From NCBI RefSeq assembly GCF_900092135.1, contig NZ_FMYF01000002.1, positions 224,984-288,983 of the forward strand: a stretch of DNA of 64,000 bases, read 5' to 3'. This document shows positions 43,341 to 51,133 of this stretch, in pieces. Below the pieces are notes generated by a model. It was not told the DNA's origin, searched no databases, and worked only from the letters and a program-made list of their open reading frames with translations. A program made the position numbers and the translations under genes. Origin of the DNA: Raineyella antarctica (lineage in GTDB: Bacteria; Actinomycetota; Actinomycetes; Propionibacteriales; Propionibacteriaceae). Within the stretch, counting starts at the first letter, position 1. Each line of letters starts with the position of its first letter.

Positions 43341-44129
43341 TCAATCCTCCGGCGTCAAGCGCCCAGGGGTCGAGGTCCAGCCGGACTCCTGGAGGCGTGT
43401 GATCCCGTCCAGCAGGAGGTCGAGTGCGAACCGGAACTCGAACTCCTCGTCGCAGCCGGTCGCTCCCGGTCGGCGTGCCGCGGCGTCGGTGGCGATCGCG
43501 ATGATGCCGGGGTAGTCGGCCGGGTCGGGCTGCTCGGCGCGGCTCCTGCTCTCCCGCGTTCGGCCGCCCGGGGACTCGTCGAACAGTTCGGGGCTGAAGC
43601 CCCAGATCCGGTTGCCCAGGGCGTGCATGACGTGGTGCACCAGGTCCGGGGACAGGCCGCCGCGCAGGAACAGTTGGGTCAGGTGCTCCATGTGGCCGAG
43701 CACGGTCGGCGTACGGACCGTACGGGTCTCGATCACGCGGCGCGCCCAGCCGTGGCGCTGGACGACCGTTCGGGTGGCCAGGATCGTCCGGCGGATGGCG
43801 TCCGCCCAGTCCGGCTGGCCCGCCGGGAGGGGGGTGTTCTCTGCGCCTGAGGCCCTCACCGGACCAGGCGTGGGGTCGGGGGTCGGCGCGGGCCCGGTTT
43901 CGCCGGCCTCTGCCGCGCGGACCTGCCCGATCAGCTCGTCGACCATGGCATCGAGCAGGTCCTCCTTGTCGCCCACGTGCTTGTAGAGCGCCATCGGGAC
44001 CACGCCGAGCCGCTCGGCGAGATGGCGCATGCTCAGGGCCTCGATGCCCTCGGCGTCGGCCAGTTCGATCGCGGCCTGCACCACCCGGGCGCGGCTGAGC
44101 TGCTGTCGTGGCGGGTTGCCGCGTGCCAT
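43341..44129 (-). CDS. TetR-family regulator (TetR_C tetracycline-repressor-like)
   Basis: A 262-residue TetR regulator. HTH at about 32-51 (SMRHLAERLGVVPMALYKHV), then a C-terminal domain of the TetR_C type (HVMHALGNRIWGF, EFEFRFALDLLLDGI). A Pro/Ala/Thr-rich insertion at about 88-110 breaks the ligand domain. The ATG at 44129 is used because the HTH is positioned normally from it. It is divergent from the DUF4386 gene with two strong dyads between, so it should repress that gene and itself. The ligand is unknown. Confidence 0.9.
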   Translation of the reverse strand: MARGNPPRQQLSRARVVQAAIELADAEGIEALSMRHLAERLGVVPMALYKHVGDKEDLLDAMVDELIGQVRAAEAGETGPAPTPDPTPGPVRASGAENTPLPAGQPDWADAIRRTILATRTVVQRHGWARRVIETRTVRTPTVLGHMEHLTQLFLRGGLSPDLVHHVMHALGNRIWGFSPELFDESPGGRTRESRSRAEQPDPADYPGIIAIATDAAARRPGATGCDEEFEFRFALDLLLDGITRLQESGWTSTPGRLTPED

Positions 44130-44153
44130 CGGCGCCTCCTCGGGGTTTGACGT

Positions 44154-44203
44154 GTGTACACCGTACACCTACCCTTCCGGTAGAAGGTGTACGCCGTACA
44201 CCT
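44154..44203. promoter_or_regulatory. two palindromic TetR operators
   Basis: GTGTACaccGTACAC at 44154-44168 and AGGTGTACgccGTACACCT at 44185-44203, both perfect dyads with a 3-base centre. The centres are 33 bases apart, about three helical turns, so two dimers would bind one DNA face. They lie between the divergent tetR and DUF4386 starts. Confidence 0.85.
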
Positions 44204-44225
44204 CGGGAGGTCAGGGAGTCCCACG

Positions 44226-44963
44226 ATGAGCAGTCCTCGATCCATCGCCCGCCTTGCGGGCCTGTTGTACTTCGTCACCCACGTCACCTCGGTCGCGGCC
44301 GTCGCGCTGTACGGCGGTTCCGCCCTCGATCCGGAAGCCGGGCTGGCCGGCCGGAACTCGGTCCTCCTCGGCGGCCTGCTCGAGGTCGTGCTGGCCGCGG
44401 CCGTCGTCGGTACCTCGGTCGCCCTCTACCCGCTGGTCCGCCGGCACGCGCCGGGCCTGGCGGTCGCGTACGTGGCGCTGCGTACGCTCGAGGCCTCGGT
44501 GATCCTGACCGGCGTGGTGGTGCTGCTGCCGGCCGTCGCCAGTCCCGCCCTGGCCGGTTCGCCCGGCCTGTCCGCCGAGGTCGTCGCCGGCCTGCGCCTG
44601 GTGCACGACTGGACGTTCCTGGTCGGCCCCGGGCTGGTCGCCCCGATCAACACGGTGGTGATCGCGTGGTTGCTGCTGCGCCACGGACTGGTGCTGCGCG
44701 CGATCCCGATCCTGGGCCTGGTCGGTGCGCCGCTGGTCGCGGCGGCGAACCTCGGGGTGATGTTCGGCCTCAACCAGCCGCAGCCGTGGGCGGCGGTGCC
44801 GATCTTCCTGTGGGAGATCTCGCTGGCGCTGCACCTGATCATCCGCGGGGTCCGCTCGGCGGGGGAGGGGCAGGCTGCGCCGGTCCTCTCGTCGGAGTCG
44901 CAGGCTGCGCCGGCGGTGGACGCGGTGGAGGCGGTCTCGGGCGGGCTTCGCAACCGCGTCTGA
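44226..44963 (+). CDS. DUF4386-type integral membrane protein
   Basis: A 245-residue protein with about six hydrophobic segments, beginning RSIARLAGLLYFVTHVTSV, the typical opening of DUF4386 proteins, and the usual PLVRRHAPGLAVAYVALRTLE loop. The C-terminal 35 residues are polar with a short repeat (SESQAAP). Function unknown; these genes are often next to TetR regulators, as here. AGGGAG precedes the ATG by eight bases. Expression should be controlled by the two dyads upstream. Confidence 0.85.
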   Translation: MSSPRSIARLAGLLYFVTHVTSVAAVALYGGSALDPEAGLAGRNSVLLGGLLEVVLAAAVVGTSVALYPLVRRHAPGLAVAYVALRTLEASVILTGVVVLLPAVASPALAGSPGLSAEVVAGLRLVHDWTFLVGPGLVAPINTVVIAWLLLRHGLVLRAIPILGLVGAPLVAAANLGVMFGLNQPQPWAAVPIFLWEISLALHLIIRGVRSAGEGQAAPVLSSESQAAPAVDAVEAVSGGLRNRV

Positions 44964-45012
44964 CGAGTCGGTCGGGCGAGCTCGTACGTTCCGCAGAGCT
45001 CGTACGGTCCGC

Positions 45013-45423
45013 TCAGTCCAGGTCGGCGCTGATCCCGTCCGCGTGGCCGCGGGGCCACTCCACCAGTTCGATGCGGTAGCCGTCGGGGTCGGTGACCCAG
45101 GACGTCCCGCCGCCCCTCGAATCGTCGAAGGGCTGGATCGGCTCGGGTTCCAGTCCGGCATGGGCCAGGCCGACGACGGCCGCCCGGAGGTCGTGGACCT
45201 GGACCACCAGGTGGTGGAAGCCCGTGCCGAGGTCCACCGGCCCGTCGCCGGGTCGGTGGACCAGCTCCAGGGTTGCCACCCGCTCGCCGGGGAAGGCCAG
45301 CATCACCAGCAGCGTCTCGGGATCGGGCTGCACGCGGAGGAGTTCCCGGTAGCCCAGGGCGCGGTAGAAGGTGAGCGAGGTGTCCAGGTCGCTGACCCGG
45401 TAGGCGGTGTGCAGGGTCTTCAT
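45013..45423 (-). CDS. VOC-family (glyoxalase/bleomycin resistance) protein
   Basis: A 136-residue vicinal-oxygen-chelate protein with two beta-alpha-beta-beta-beta modules (LHTAYRVSDLDTSLTFYRAL, then GFHHLVVQVHDLRAAV). Acidic and His residues at the usual metal positions (ATLELVH, FHHLVV, YRIELVEW) resemble lactoylglutathione lyase, though it is short and the thiol cofactor in an actinomycete would differ. The ATG at 45423 follows GGAGG; the frame extends 13 residues further without homology. It is convergent with the DUF4386 gene. Confidence 0.85.
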   Translation of the reverse strand: MKTLHTAYRVSDLDTSLTFYRALGYRELLRVQPDPETLLVMLAFPGERVATLELVHRPGDGPVDLGTGFHHLVVQVHDLRAAVVGLAHAGLEPEPIQPFDDSRGGGTSWVTDPDGYRIELVEWPRGHADGISADLD

Positions 45424-45580
45424 CCCGGCCTCCTGGGGGTGCGGTGGGATCCATCGTCCCAAGGGGCTGCGGGTACCTCAACGGGCTGGGAACGAGGGCC
45501 TTCGCTGGGTTCTTCGGCGGCGCGGTTCTGGATCGACGGTTCCGGAGGTGCTCCTGCAGCTCCGGACCGCGATGGGTAGG

Positions 45581-45632
45581 CCTTGGGTGCGCCGTATCTA
45601 TCGCTGGAGCAGTAGATACAGCGCACCTAAGG
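45581..45632. repeat. hairpin element C
   Basis: CCTTGGGTGCGCCGTATCTA (45581-45600) pairs with 45613-45632 at 18 of 20 positions; loop tcgctggagcag. Its outer part matches elements A and B, the inner part and loop differ. It lies downstream of the alpha/beta hydrolase gene and before the VOC gene. Confidence 0.85.
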
Positions 45633-45692
45633 ACGGCTAGCCCCTGATCTCCTCACGGGCAGGTACCTCCGAAGGACGCCAGGGTCCCTGAC

Positions 45693-46496
45693 CTAGTCCT
45701 CGAGGAACGCGTTCACCTTCTCGAAGAACCTGTCGGGGGCCGCGAGCTGCGGTGCATGGCCACCGGGCAGCTCGACGACGCGTACGCGGCGCAGGGTGGT
45801 CGCCAGCACCTCGATGACGGCGCGCAGGAACTCACTGGTGCCGGTCCCGGTGAAGAGCAGGACGGGCAGGTCGAGGGCCGCGACCCGCGCCGGGTCATCG
45901 ACGTGGGTGAACAGGACCGGGTTGTTGCGCAGCGAGCGCCGGTAGCCGACCCAGTCCCGCCACTGGGGGAGCCCGTGGGGGTCCCCGCCGGGAGGCACCA
46001 GTGCCGCCAGCCTCAGGAAGTCCGCCAGGTGGTAGTCGCTCACTTCGGCCGCGATGTCGGGAATCAGGGCCTCCATCTCGGCGACACCCGGGATCGCCCG
46101 GCCGTGGTCGGGCAGCAACCACAGCGCCGGCGGCTCGATCAGCACGAGTCGGCGGACCCGGTCGGGGTGGTTCAGGGTGAAGTCGAGGGCGGCGTGGGCA
46201 CCGTACGACCAGGCCAGCAGGTCCGCCGGCAGCTCGACGCCCGTGGCCTCGACGGCGTTGTTCAGCGCCTCGCTCTCGGTGCGTACGCCGTAGTCCGTGG
46301 GGAGGAGCCGGTTCTCGAGGCCGAACTGGACGTTGAGGGGCTGCAGCAGGACCACGCGGCGGCCCTCTGTGAGGCGGGGAAGCATCGGGCGCCAGCTGGC
46401 CCAGCCGGTCAGCCCGCCACCGACGACCAGGAGCGGGGGCCCGTCCCCACTGACCTCGGCCTGCATCTGCAGTTGCTGTGACTGGGTGACGGACAT
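45693..46496 (-). CDS. alpha/beta hydrolase
   Basis: A 267-residue alpha/beta hydrolase. The nucleophile elbow is LLAWSYGAHAAL with Ser97; the oxyanion-side motif is VVGGGLTGWASW near residue 25, and the catalytic His is in LPGGHAPQLAAPDRFF near the C terminus. A catalytic Asp is likely in the segment LDLPVLLFTGTG onward. Substrate unknown. GGAGGT lies five bases before the ATG. It is divergent from the dehydrogenase gene. Confidence 0.87.
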   Translation of the reverse strand: MSVTQSQQLQMQAEVSGDGPPLLVVGGGLTGWASWRPMLPRLTEGRRVVLLQPLNVQFGLENRLLPTDYGVRTESEALNNAVEATGVELPADLLAWSYGAHAALDFTLNHPDRVRRLVLIEPPALWLLPDHGRAIPGVAEMEALIPDIAAEVSDYHLADFLRLAALVPPGGDPHGLPQWRDWVGYRRSLRNNPVLFTHVDDPARVAALDLPVLLFTGTGTSEFLRAVIEVLATTLRRVRVVELPGGHAPQLAAPDRFFEKVNAFLED

Positions 46497-46838
46497 GGCA
46501 CACCTCCGGCCGGTGGCGCGCGGCGCTGCGCGCCTGACACTGCCAGTATGAGCCGATCACGGACGTGGGGAAGAGGTGCGTCGGCCTTTTTCAGCCCCGG
46601 CCCAGCGTCCCCGGCCTCAGCCAGCAGCGATGCGGGAGCGGAGTGCCAGGTGCCATACCAGGTGCCATGGGACCGTCCACCCGAAGCGCCTGATCGGGGC
46701 ATGGGTGCGGACGCATCGGCGTAGCCTGAAAGGCAATCGACAGGCGGGACGTACGCCTGTCGGCGCGAGCATCCACACCCGGCGCGGACGACTTCACGTG
46801 ACCATGGCCCACTGCCGGGAGTCAAGGAAGTAGACGAG
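46497..46838. other. 342-base divergent intergenic region
   Basis: No gene is supported. It holds an 11-base direct repeat ccaggtgccat (about 46646 and 46658) and a perfect dyad at 46739-46761, and should contain the promoters of the hydrolase and dehydrogenase genes. Confidence 0.6.
46739..46761. promoter_or_regulatory. 8-bp dyad upstream of the dehydrogenase gene
   Basis: GACAGGCG (46739-46746) and its exact complement CGCCTGTC (46754-46761) around a 7-base centre, 78 bases before the dehydrogenase start. A candidate operator; no regulator is adjacent. Confidence 0.5.
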
Positions 46839-47915
46839 ATGCGCGCTGCCCGTTTCTATGACCGCGGTGACATCCGAATCGACGAGATCCCGGAGCCGGA
46901 GGTGAAGCCCGGCGAGGTCGGCATCGACGTCGCCTGGTGCGGAATCTGCGGCTCCGACCTGCACGAGTACCTCGAGGGGCCGCTCTTCGTCCCGCCGGCA
47001 GGCCATCCGCACCCGATCTCCGGTGAGTCGGCGCCTGTGACGTTGGGACACGAGTTCTCCGGCGTCGTGTCCTCGCTCGGCGAAGGCGTGGACGACCTCC
47101 AGGTGGGACAGCACGTCGTGGTCGAGCCGTACATCATCCACGACGACGTCGACACCGGCCCGGAGAGCAGGGACTACCACCTCTCGCGCGAGCTCGGGTT
47201 CATCGGCCTGTCCGGCTGCGGCGGCGGCCTCGGCGAGAAGGTGTCGGTGAAGCGCCGCTGGGTGCACCCGATCCGCAATGACGTCCCGCTCGACGAGGCG
47301 GCGCTGATCGAGCCGCTGTCCGTGGCCTACCACGCCGTCGACCGGTCGGGGGCCAAGGCCGGGGACTTCGTCCTCGTCGGCGGAGCCGGTCCGATCGGCT
47401 CGCTGACGGCCGCCGTCCTGAAGGCGCGGGGAGCTACCGTCGCCGTCACCGAGCTCAGCGAACTGCGGCGCCAGCGGGTGCTCGACACCGGCGTCGCCGA
47501 CCACGTGTTCGACCCCACCAAGGTCGACGTCGCCGAGGAGGTCCGCAGGCTCACCGGTGGCAGGGGCGCCGACGCGGCGGTCGAGGCGACCAGTGCCCAG
47601 CCCGTGCTGGACACCCTGCTGAACGCCCTCCGCCCCCAGGGCGTCCTTCAGGTGGTCGCGATCTGGACCAAGCGGGCCAGCATCGACCTGTTCCAGGTGG
47701 TGATGAAGGAGATCGAGGTCCGCGGGTCCATCGCCTACGTCAACACGCACCCGTCCACCATCCAGCTGGTCGAGTCCGGGGCCATCGACCTCAAGCCCTT
47801 CATCACCGGGCGGATCGGCCTCGACGACCTCATCGACAAGGGGTTCGAGACCCTCATCCACCACAACGAGACGGCGGTGAAGATCCTCGTGTCCCCGTCC
47901 GGCGAGGGGCTCTGA
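46839..47915 (+). CDS. zinc-dependent alcohol dehydrogenase, (R,R)-butanediol dehydrogenase type
   Basis: A 358-residue medium-chain dehydrogenase. Catalytic zinc ligands Cys37 (WCGICGSDLHEY), His71 and Glu72 (GHEFSGVV), and the NAD site LVGGAGPIGSLTAAVLKARGA are present. The four cysteines of the structural zinc loop are absent (EPYIIHDDVDTG), as in 2,3-butanediol dehydrogenases such as those of Bacillus. It probably interconverts acetoin/diacetyl and 2,3-butanediol or a related diol. It is followed by a strong hairpin before a convergent gene. Confidence 0.87.
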   Translation: MRAARFYDRGDIRIDEIPEPEVKPGEVGIDVAWCGICGSDLHEYLEGPLFVPPAGHPHPISGESAPVTLGHEFSGVVSSLGEGVDDLQVGQHVVVEPYIIHDDVDTGPESRDYHLSRELGFIGLSGCGGGLGEKVSVKRRWVHPIRNDVPLDEAALIEPLSVAYHAVDRSGAKAGDFVLVGGAGPIGSLTAAVLKARGATVAVTELSELRRQRVLDTGVADHVFDPTKVDVAEEVRRLTGGRGADAAVEATSAQPVLDTLLNALRPQGVLQVVAIWTKRASIDLFQVVMKEIEVRGSIAYVNTHPSTIQLVESGAIDLKPFITGRIGLDDLIDKGFETLIHHNETAVKILVSPSGEGL

Positions 47916-47959
47916 CCCGCCCACTCGTCCTACTGCAACCCGATCACCGGGCGATGCCA

Positions 47960-48005
47960 GCACCCGCCCCGGACCATGGCCCCTGCCAGGATCCGGGGCG
48001 GGTGC
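47960..48005. terminator. 14-bp perfect stem hairpin between convergent genes
   Basis: GCACCCGCCCCGGA (47960-47973) and its exact complement (47992-48005), 18-base loop, no T tract. Likely bidirectional terminator for the dehydrogenase and the DUF3105 operon. Confidence 0.75.
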
Positions 48006-48037
48006 GCGCTGCGGCCGGCGCTGGTCGCCGCTGGTTG

Positions 48038-48646
48038 CTAGTTGCTGTCCGGGGTGCCGGTTCCGCCGGTGCACTCGCCCTTGGGCTCGGGTGCCTTGCT
48101 GCCGTCGCCGTACGTGGCGAGGAACTGCTGCAGGCGAGGATCGGTGGCATCGTCCAGCCGCAGCTGGACGCCCCACGCCGTGGCGACGACCGGGGAGGGC
48201 AGGCCCGGGAACGGGCTCAGCAGCCCGTACGGCTGCCCCTTGACGTCGGCCTTCAGCGTCGCGACCTGGGCGGCCGGCAGGTCGGGTCGATAGGTGATCC
48301 AGACGGCGCCGTGCTCGAGGGAGTGGACGGCATTCTCGTTCGGTACCGGGTTGTTGTAGATGCCGCAGTTCTGCCACACGGCGGAGTGCGGGCCCCCGGC
48401 CGGCGGTGTCTGCTGGTAGGTGACCGGGCCGGTCACGTGGTCCCGGGACAGGTTGGAGTAGGTGACCAGACCGGTGCTGGCCTGGGGCTGCGCCGGCGTA
48501 CGGACCACCGCCCAGACCACCAGCAGGACGGCGACGACGAGGACGACCGCCCCCGCGCCGATGATCGCCCGGCGCCGCTTCCGGGTCCGGGCGGCGTCCT
48601 GCTGGCGGAGCGCGTCGAGCTTGGCGCGGGCTTGGCTGCTTGTCAT
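48038..48646 (-). CDS. DUF3105 membrane-anchored protein
   Basis: A 202-residue protein with a basic N terminus (ARTRKRRR) and one transmembrane segment at about 28-48, then an extracytoplasmic DUF3105 domain with its conserved HVTGPVTYQQTPPAGGPHSAVWQNCGIYNNP and HSLEHGAVWITYRPDL. Conserved His and a Cys hint at metal binding. It is third in a unit with the YHS protein and multicopper oxidase, 32 bases after the latter, so a periplasmic copper role is plausible but inferred. Confidence 0.87.
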   Translation of the reverse strand: MTSSQARAKLDALRQQDAARTRKRRRAIIGAGAVVLVVAVLLVVWAVVRTPAQPQASTGLVTYSNLSRDHVTGPVTYQQTPPAGGPHSAVWQNCGIYNNPVPNENAVHSLEHGAVWITYRPDLPAAQVATLKADVKGQPYGLLSPFPGLPSPVVATAWGVQLRLDDATDPRLQQFLATYGDGSKAPEPKGECTGGTGTPDSN

Positions 48647-48678
48647 GGGGTCTTCTCGATTCGGCGAAGGGGAGCGGG

Positions 48679-50217
48679 TCAGGCGTAGACGAGGCGCGTC
48701 ATCATGCCCATCTCGGCGTGGTAGATGTTGTGGCAGTGGTACATCCAGGTGCCGGGATTGTCGGCCTGCAGGTCGGCCTCGATCGTCTGCATCGGGAGCA
48801 CCAGCACGGTGTCCTTGCGCAGCCCGTTGCTGCCGGGCAGCGCCCAGGTGTGGCCGTGGATGTGCATCGGATGGACCATCGAGGTCATGTTGGTCATCCG
48901 CATCCGGACCCGCTGGCCCTCGCGGAGCGTCAACGGCTCGTCGTTCGGGAACTGCTTCCCGTTGATGCCCCAGGCGTACGGCTGCATCTGGCCGTTGAGC
49001 TGGAAGTCGAGGGTCTGGTCCACCGCGGCATCGGGCAGCTTCGCCGCACCGACGGGGGACAGCGCCGTGGCCAGCAGGGGCTCGGTGTCCAGCTCACCGA
49101 TCCGCGCCTGGGGCGACGGTGCCGTGCCGCCGGACGTACGGACCAGGGCGCGCGCGGGGGCGCCGGTCTTGCCCTCCGGCTGCGCGACGAGCGGGAACAC
49201 GCCGTCTCCGAGGGTGACGGTGAGGTCGAAGCGCTCGCCCATCGCGATGAACAGGGCCCGCGTCGGGGTGGGCCGCACGGGGAACCCGTCGGTGTGGGTG
49301 ACCGTCATCTCGTGGGAGGCGAGGCCGACCCGGAACACGGTGTCGGAGGCTGCATTGATCAGCCGGATCCGCACCCGCTGGCCCTTCTTGCCCTCGAAGA
49401 CGGCCGGATCGGTGGCGATGCGGCCGTTGACCAGGTAGTGCGGGTAGGCGATGTCGCCGGCGTCGCCGAGCGGGGAACCGGAACCGCCACCGTGCATCCC
49501 GCCCATGCCGCCCGAACCCATGCCGCCCGAACCCATGCCGCCCGAACCCATGCCGCCCGAACCCATGCCGCCCATCCCGGTGCCGACCGTGCCCTTCTCG
49601 GCGCGGAAGTCGGCCAGGATGTCGTCGGGGCCCTTGCCGATGCCGTCGGTCCAGTCATCCAGCACGACGATCCACTCCGCGTCGTAGCCGCCGGGCTCGT
49701 GCGGGTCGTCGATGATCAGCGGTGCGTACAGCCCGCGGTCGAGCTGGACCCCCGAGTGCGGGTGGTAGAAGTACGTGCCCGGATCAGGGGCGACGAATTC
49801 GTAGCGGTAGGTGGCGCCGGCCTCGATCGGCTGCTGGGTGACCCCGGGAACCCCGTCGGCGGCGTTGCGCAGGTGGATGCCGTGCCAGTGCACCGACGTG
49901 GACGCGGGCAACTGGTTGCGTACGTCGACCTGCAGCAGGCTGCCGGCGGTGGCGCGGATGACCGGCCCGACCGGCTTGTCGTCGTACGCCCAGGTCCGGG
50001 CGGTCACCCCGCCACCGAGGTCGAGGGTGACCTCGCGAGGCGTCAGCGTCGTGGAGACGACGTTCTGTCCGGGACCCGGACTCAGTGGCGTGGCCGAGGC
50101 GACGGCCGCGGCGGTCTGCGTCGTACCCGGATTCCTGGTGCAGGCGGCCAAGGAGAGCGCGGCGGCGCCGCCCAGCCCGCTGAGCAGCAGGGAGCGGCGG
50201 GAGAACGTGGATGACAA
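48679..50217 (-). CDS. multicopper oxidase, Tat-type lipoprotein with Met-rich insert
   Basis: A 512-residue three-domain multicopper oxidase. The N terminus has a Tat motif SRRSLLL and a lipobox LSLAAC (Cys25), so it is exported folded and lipid-anchored. All copper motifs are present: SVHWHGIHL, YFYHPHSG, HPMHIHGHTW and HCHNIYHAEMGMM with the axial Met. Between domains 1 and 2 is a Gly/Met/Ser stretch from a 15-bp repeat (49505-49564), a likely Cu(I)-binding loop as in CueO/CopA. The start is a TTG at 50217 with GGAAGG before it. Expected to oxidise Cu(I) outside the membrane. Confidence 0.93.
   Translation of the reverse strand: MSSTFSRRSLLLSGLGGAAALSLAACTRNPGTTQTAAAVASATPLSPGPGQNVVSTTLTPREVTLDLGGGVTARTWAYDDKPVGPVIRATAGSLLQVDVRNQLPASTSVHWHGIHLRNAADGVPGVTQQPIEAGATYRYEFVAPDPGTYFYHPHSGVQLDRGLYAPLIIDDPHEPGGYDAEWIVVLDDWTDGIGKGPDDILADFRAEKGTVGTGMGGMGSGGMGSGGMGSGGMGSGGMGGMHGGGSGSPLGDAGDIAYPHYLVNGRIATDPAVFEGKKGQRVRIRLINAASDTVFRVGLASHEMTVTHTDGFPVRPTPTRALFIAMGERFDLTVTLGDGVFPLVAQPEGKTGAPARALVRTSGGTAPSPQARIGELDTEPLLATALSPVGAAKLPDAAVDQTLDFQLNGQMQPYAWGINGKQFPNDEPLTLREGQRVRMRMTNMTSMVHPMHIHGHTWALPGSNGLRKDTVLVLPMQTIEADLQADNPGTWMYHCHNIYHAEMGMMTRLVYA
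49505..49564. repeat. four 15-bp tandem repeats in the multicopper oxidase gene
   Basis: atgccgcccgaaccc repeated exactly four times, encoding GSGGM on the minus strand. It builds the Met-rich loop of the oxidase; copy number would set the number of copper-binding Met residues. Confidence 0.95.
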
Positions 50218-50269
50218 GGTCGACCTTCCGGGGGAGGGGTGGCTGCTGGCGGTGTCGGTGGCGCGGGCC

Positions 50270-50416
50270 TCAGCCGACGTACTTCTCGGGATCCTTGAGG
50301 AAGGACGTCCGGCAGCCGGCCGAGCAGAAGTAGTACGTCTGCCCCTTGTGCTCGGCGGAGCCGGCGGCGGTCTCGGGCTCGACGGTCATGCCGCAGACGG
50401 GATCGGTGGTGGTCAT
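50270..50416 (-). CDS. small YHS-domain protein
   Basis: A 48-residue protein that is a YHS domain only: DPVCGMTVEP, then YYFCSAGCRTSFLKDPEKY. The three cysteines would bind a metal, probably Cu(I) or Zn. The start at 50416 has GAAGGAA upstream. It is the first gene of the copper-type unit with the multicopper oxidase (52 bases on) and DUF3105, downstream of the CsoR-like palindrome. Similar YHS units occur in copper ATPases and as free chaperone-like peptides. Confidence 0.88.
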   Translation of the reverse strand: MTTTDPVCGMTVEPETAAGSAEHKGQTYYFCSAGCRTSFLKDPEKYVG

Positions 50417-50828
50417 GATGGGGTTCCTTCGCTGGCGTGGTCGGGTGGGAGGACCCCTGCGGGTCCTGTCATACCCCGGTGGGGTATCCGCTGTCGACGG
50501 TAGTCCTCCGGTCCGTCTACTTCCAGCCCACAAGGTCAGGGTTTGCTCAAGATTCTGTCCCTGGGACCCGACAGGTTGCGGCATCCACCGAGAAGCCCCG
50601 AATCGTCACCGCTGCGCGGGGTGGGGCACCCCGGACAGCGGGTCCAGGCCCTGGTCGCGGACCGTACGGAGCATTTTCACGCGGGTCTGGTAGTCCTCCG
50701 CGCTGACGTCCCCGGTGAGGGCGCCGTTGCGTAGCCGGTGCCGGCACCAGGTCGTACGTCGGGGCCGGTGATCTTGATCGGATCCGCACAGTTCCTGTGC
50801 CCGCTCTGGACGTCGGGCGGGAACGATC
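50417..50828. other. 412-base region with a copper-type operator and a possible coding remnant
   Basis: Near the YHS gene is the palindrome at 50471-50487. On the minus strand, 50606-50750 reads as a plausible peptide tail (GALTGDVSAEDYQTRVKMLR, then TVRDQGLDPLSG) ending at a TGA, but it has no start codon or ribosome site, so it is either a remnant or chance. Confidence 0.45.
50471..50487. promoter_or_regulatory. CsoR-like operator
   Basis: ATACCCCGGTGGGGTAT, a perfect 17-base dyad of the G-tract type bound by CsoR-family copper repressors, 55 bases before the YHS start. No csoR gene is in the window. Confidence 0.65.
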
Positions 50829-51131
50829 GTGGACATGACGGATGACGAAACCGGAGCGGTGGGTGGGCCGGCCGTGCTGACGATCGTGGAGGCGCAGGCC
50901 TGCCACTTCTGTGCCGACGCGAACCGCGCCCTGGCCGAGCTCGGCCTCGAGTTCCCGATGGTCGTGGAGCGGGTCGATGCCCGCTCCCGGGAGGGCCGGG
51001 CACTGCTCCAGGAGCTCCGGGCGCCGATGACGCCGCTGGTGCTGCTCGACGGCTGGTACTTCAGCTCGGGTCGGTTGCCGCGGCGCAAGCTCCAGCGACT
51101 GCTCCGGAACCGTACGCGGACGGCGGCCTGA
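50829..51131 (+). CDS. thioredoxin/glutaredoxin-like protein
   Basis: A 100-residue thioredoxin-fold protein with redox motif Cys25-His-Phe-Cys28 (EAQACHFCADANRAL) and the cis-Pro loop as APMTPLVLLDGWYFS. The start is GTG at 50829, or ATG two codons later. It ends two bases before the CcdA gene, so they are translationally linked. It probably receives or passes electrons through CcdA on the inner side of the membrane. Confidence 0.85.
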   Translation: MDMTDDETGAVGGPAVLTIVEAQACHFCADANRALAELGLEFPMVVERVDARSREGRALLQELRAPMTPLVLLDGWYFSSGRLPRRKLQRLLRNRTRTAA

Positions 51132-51133
51132 CC

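Noticed and set aside
50606..50750. Minus-strand peptide tail resembling a real protein end
   Set aside because: No start codon or ribosome site upstream in frame; could be a gene remnant but homology cannot be checked here.
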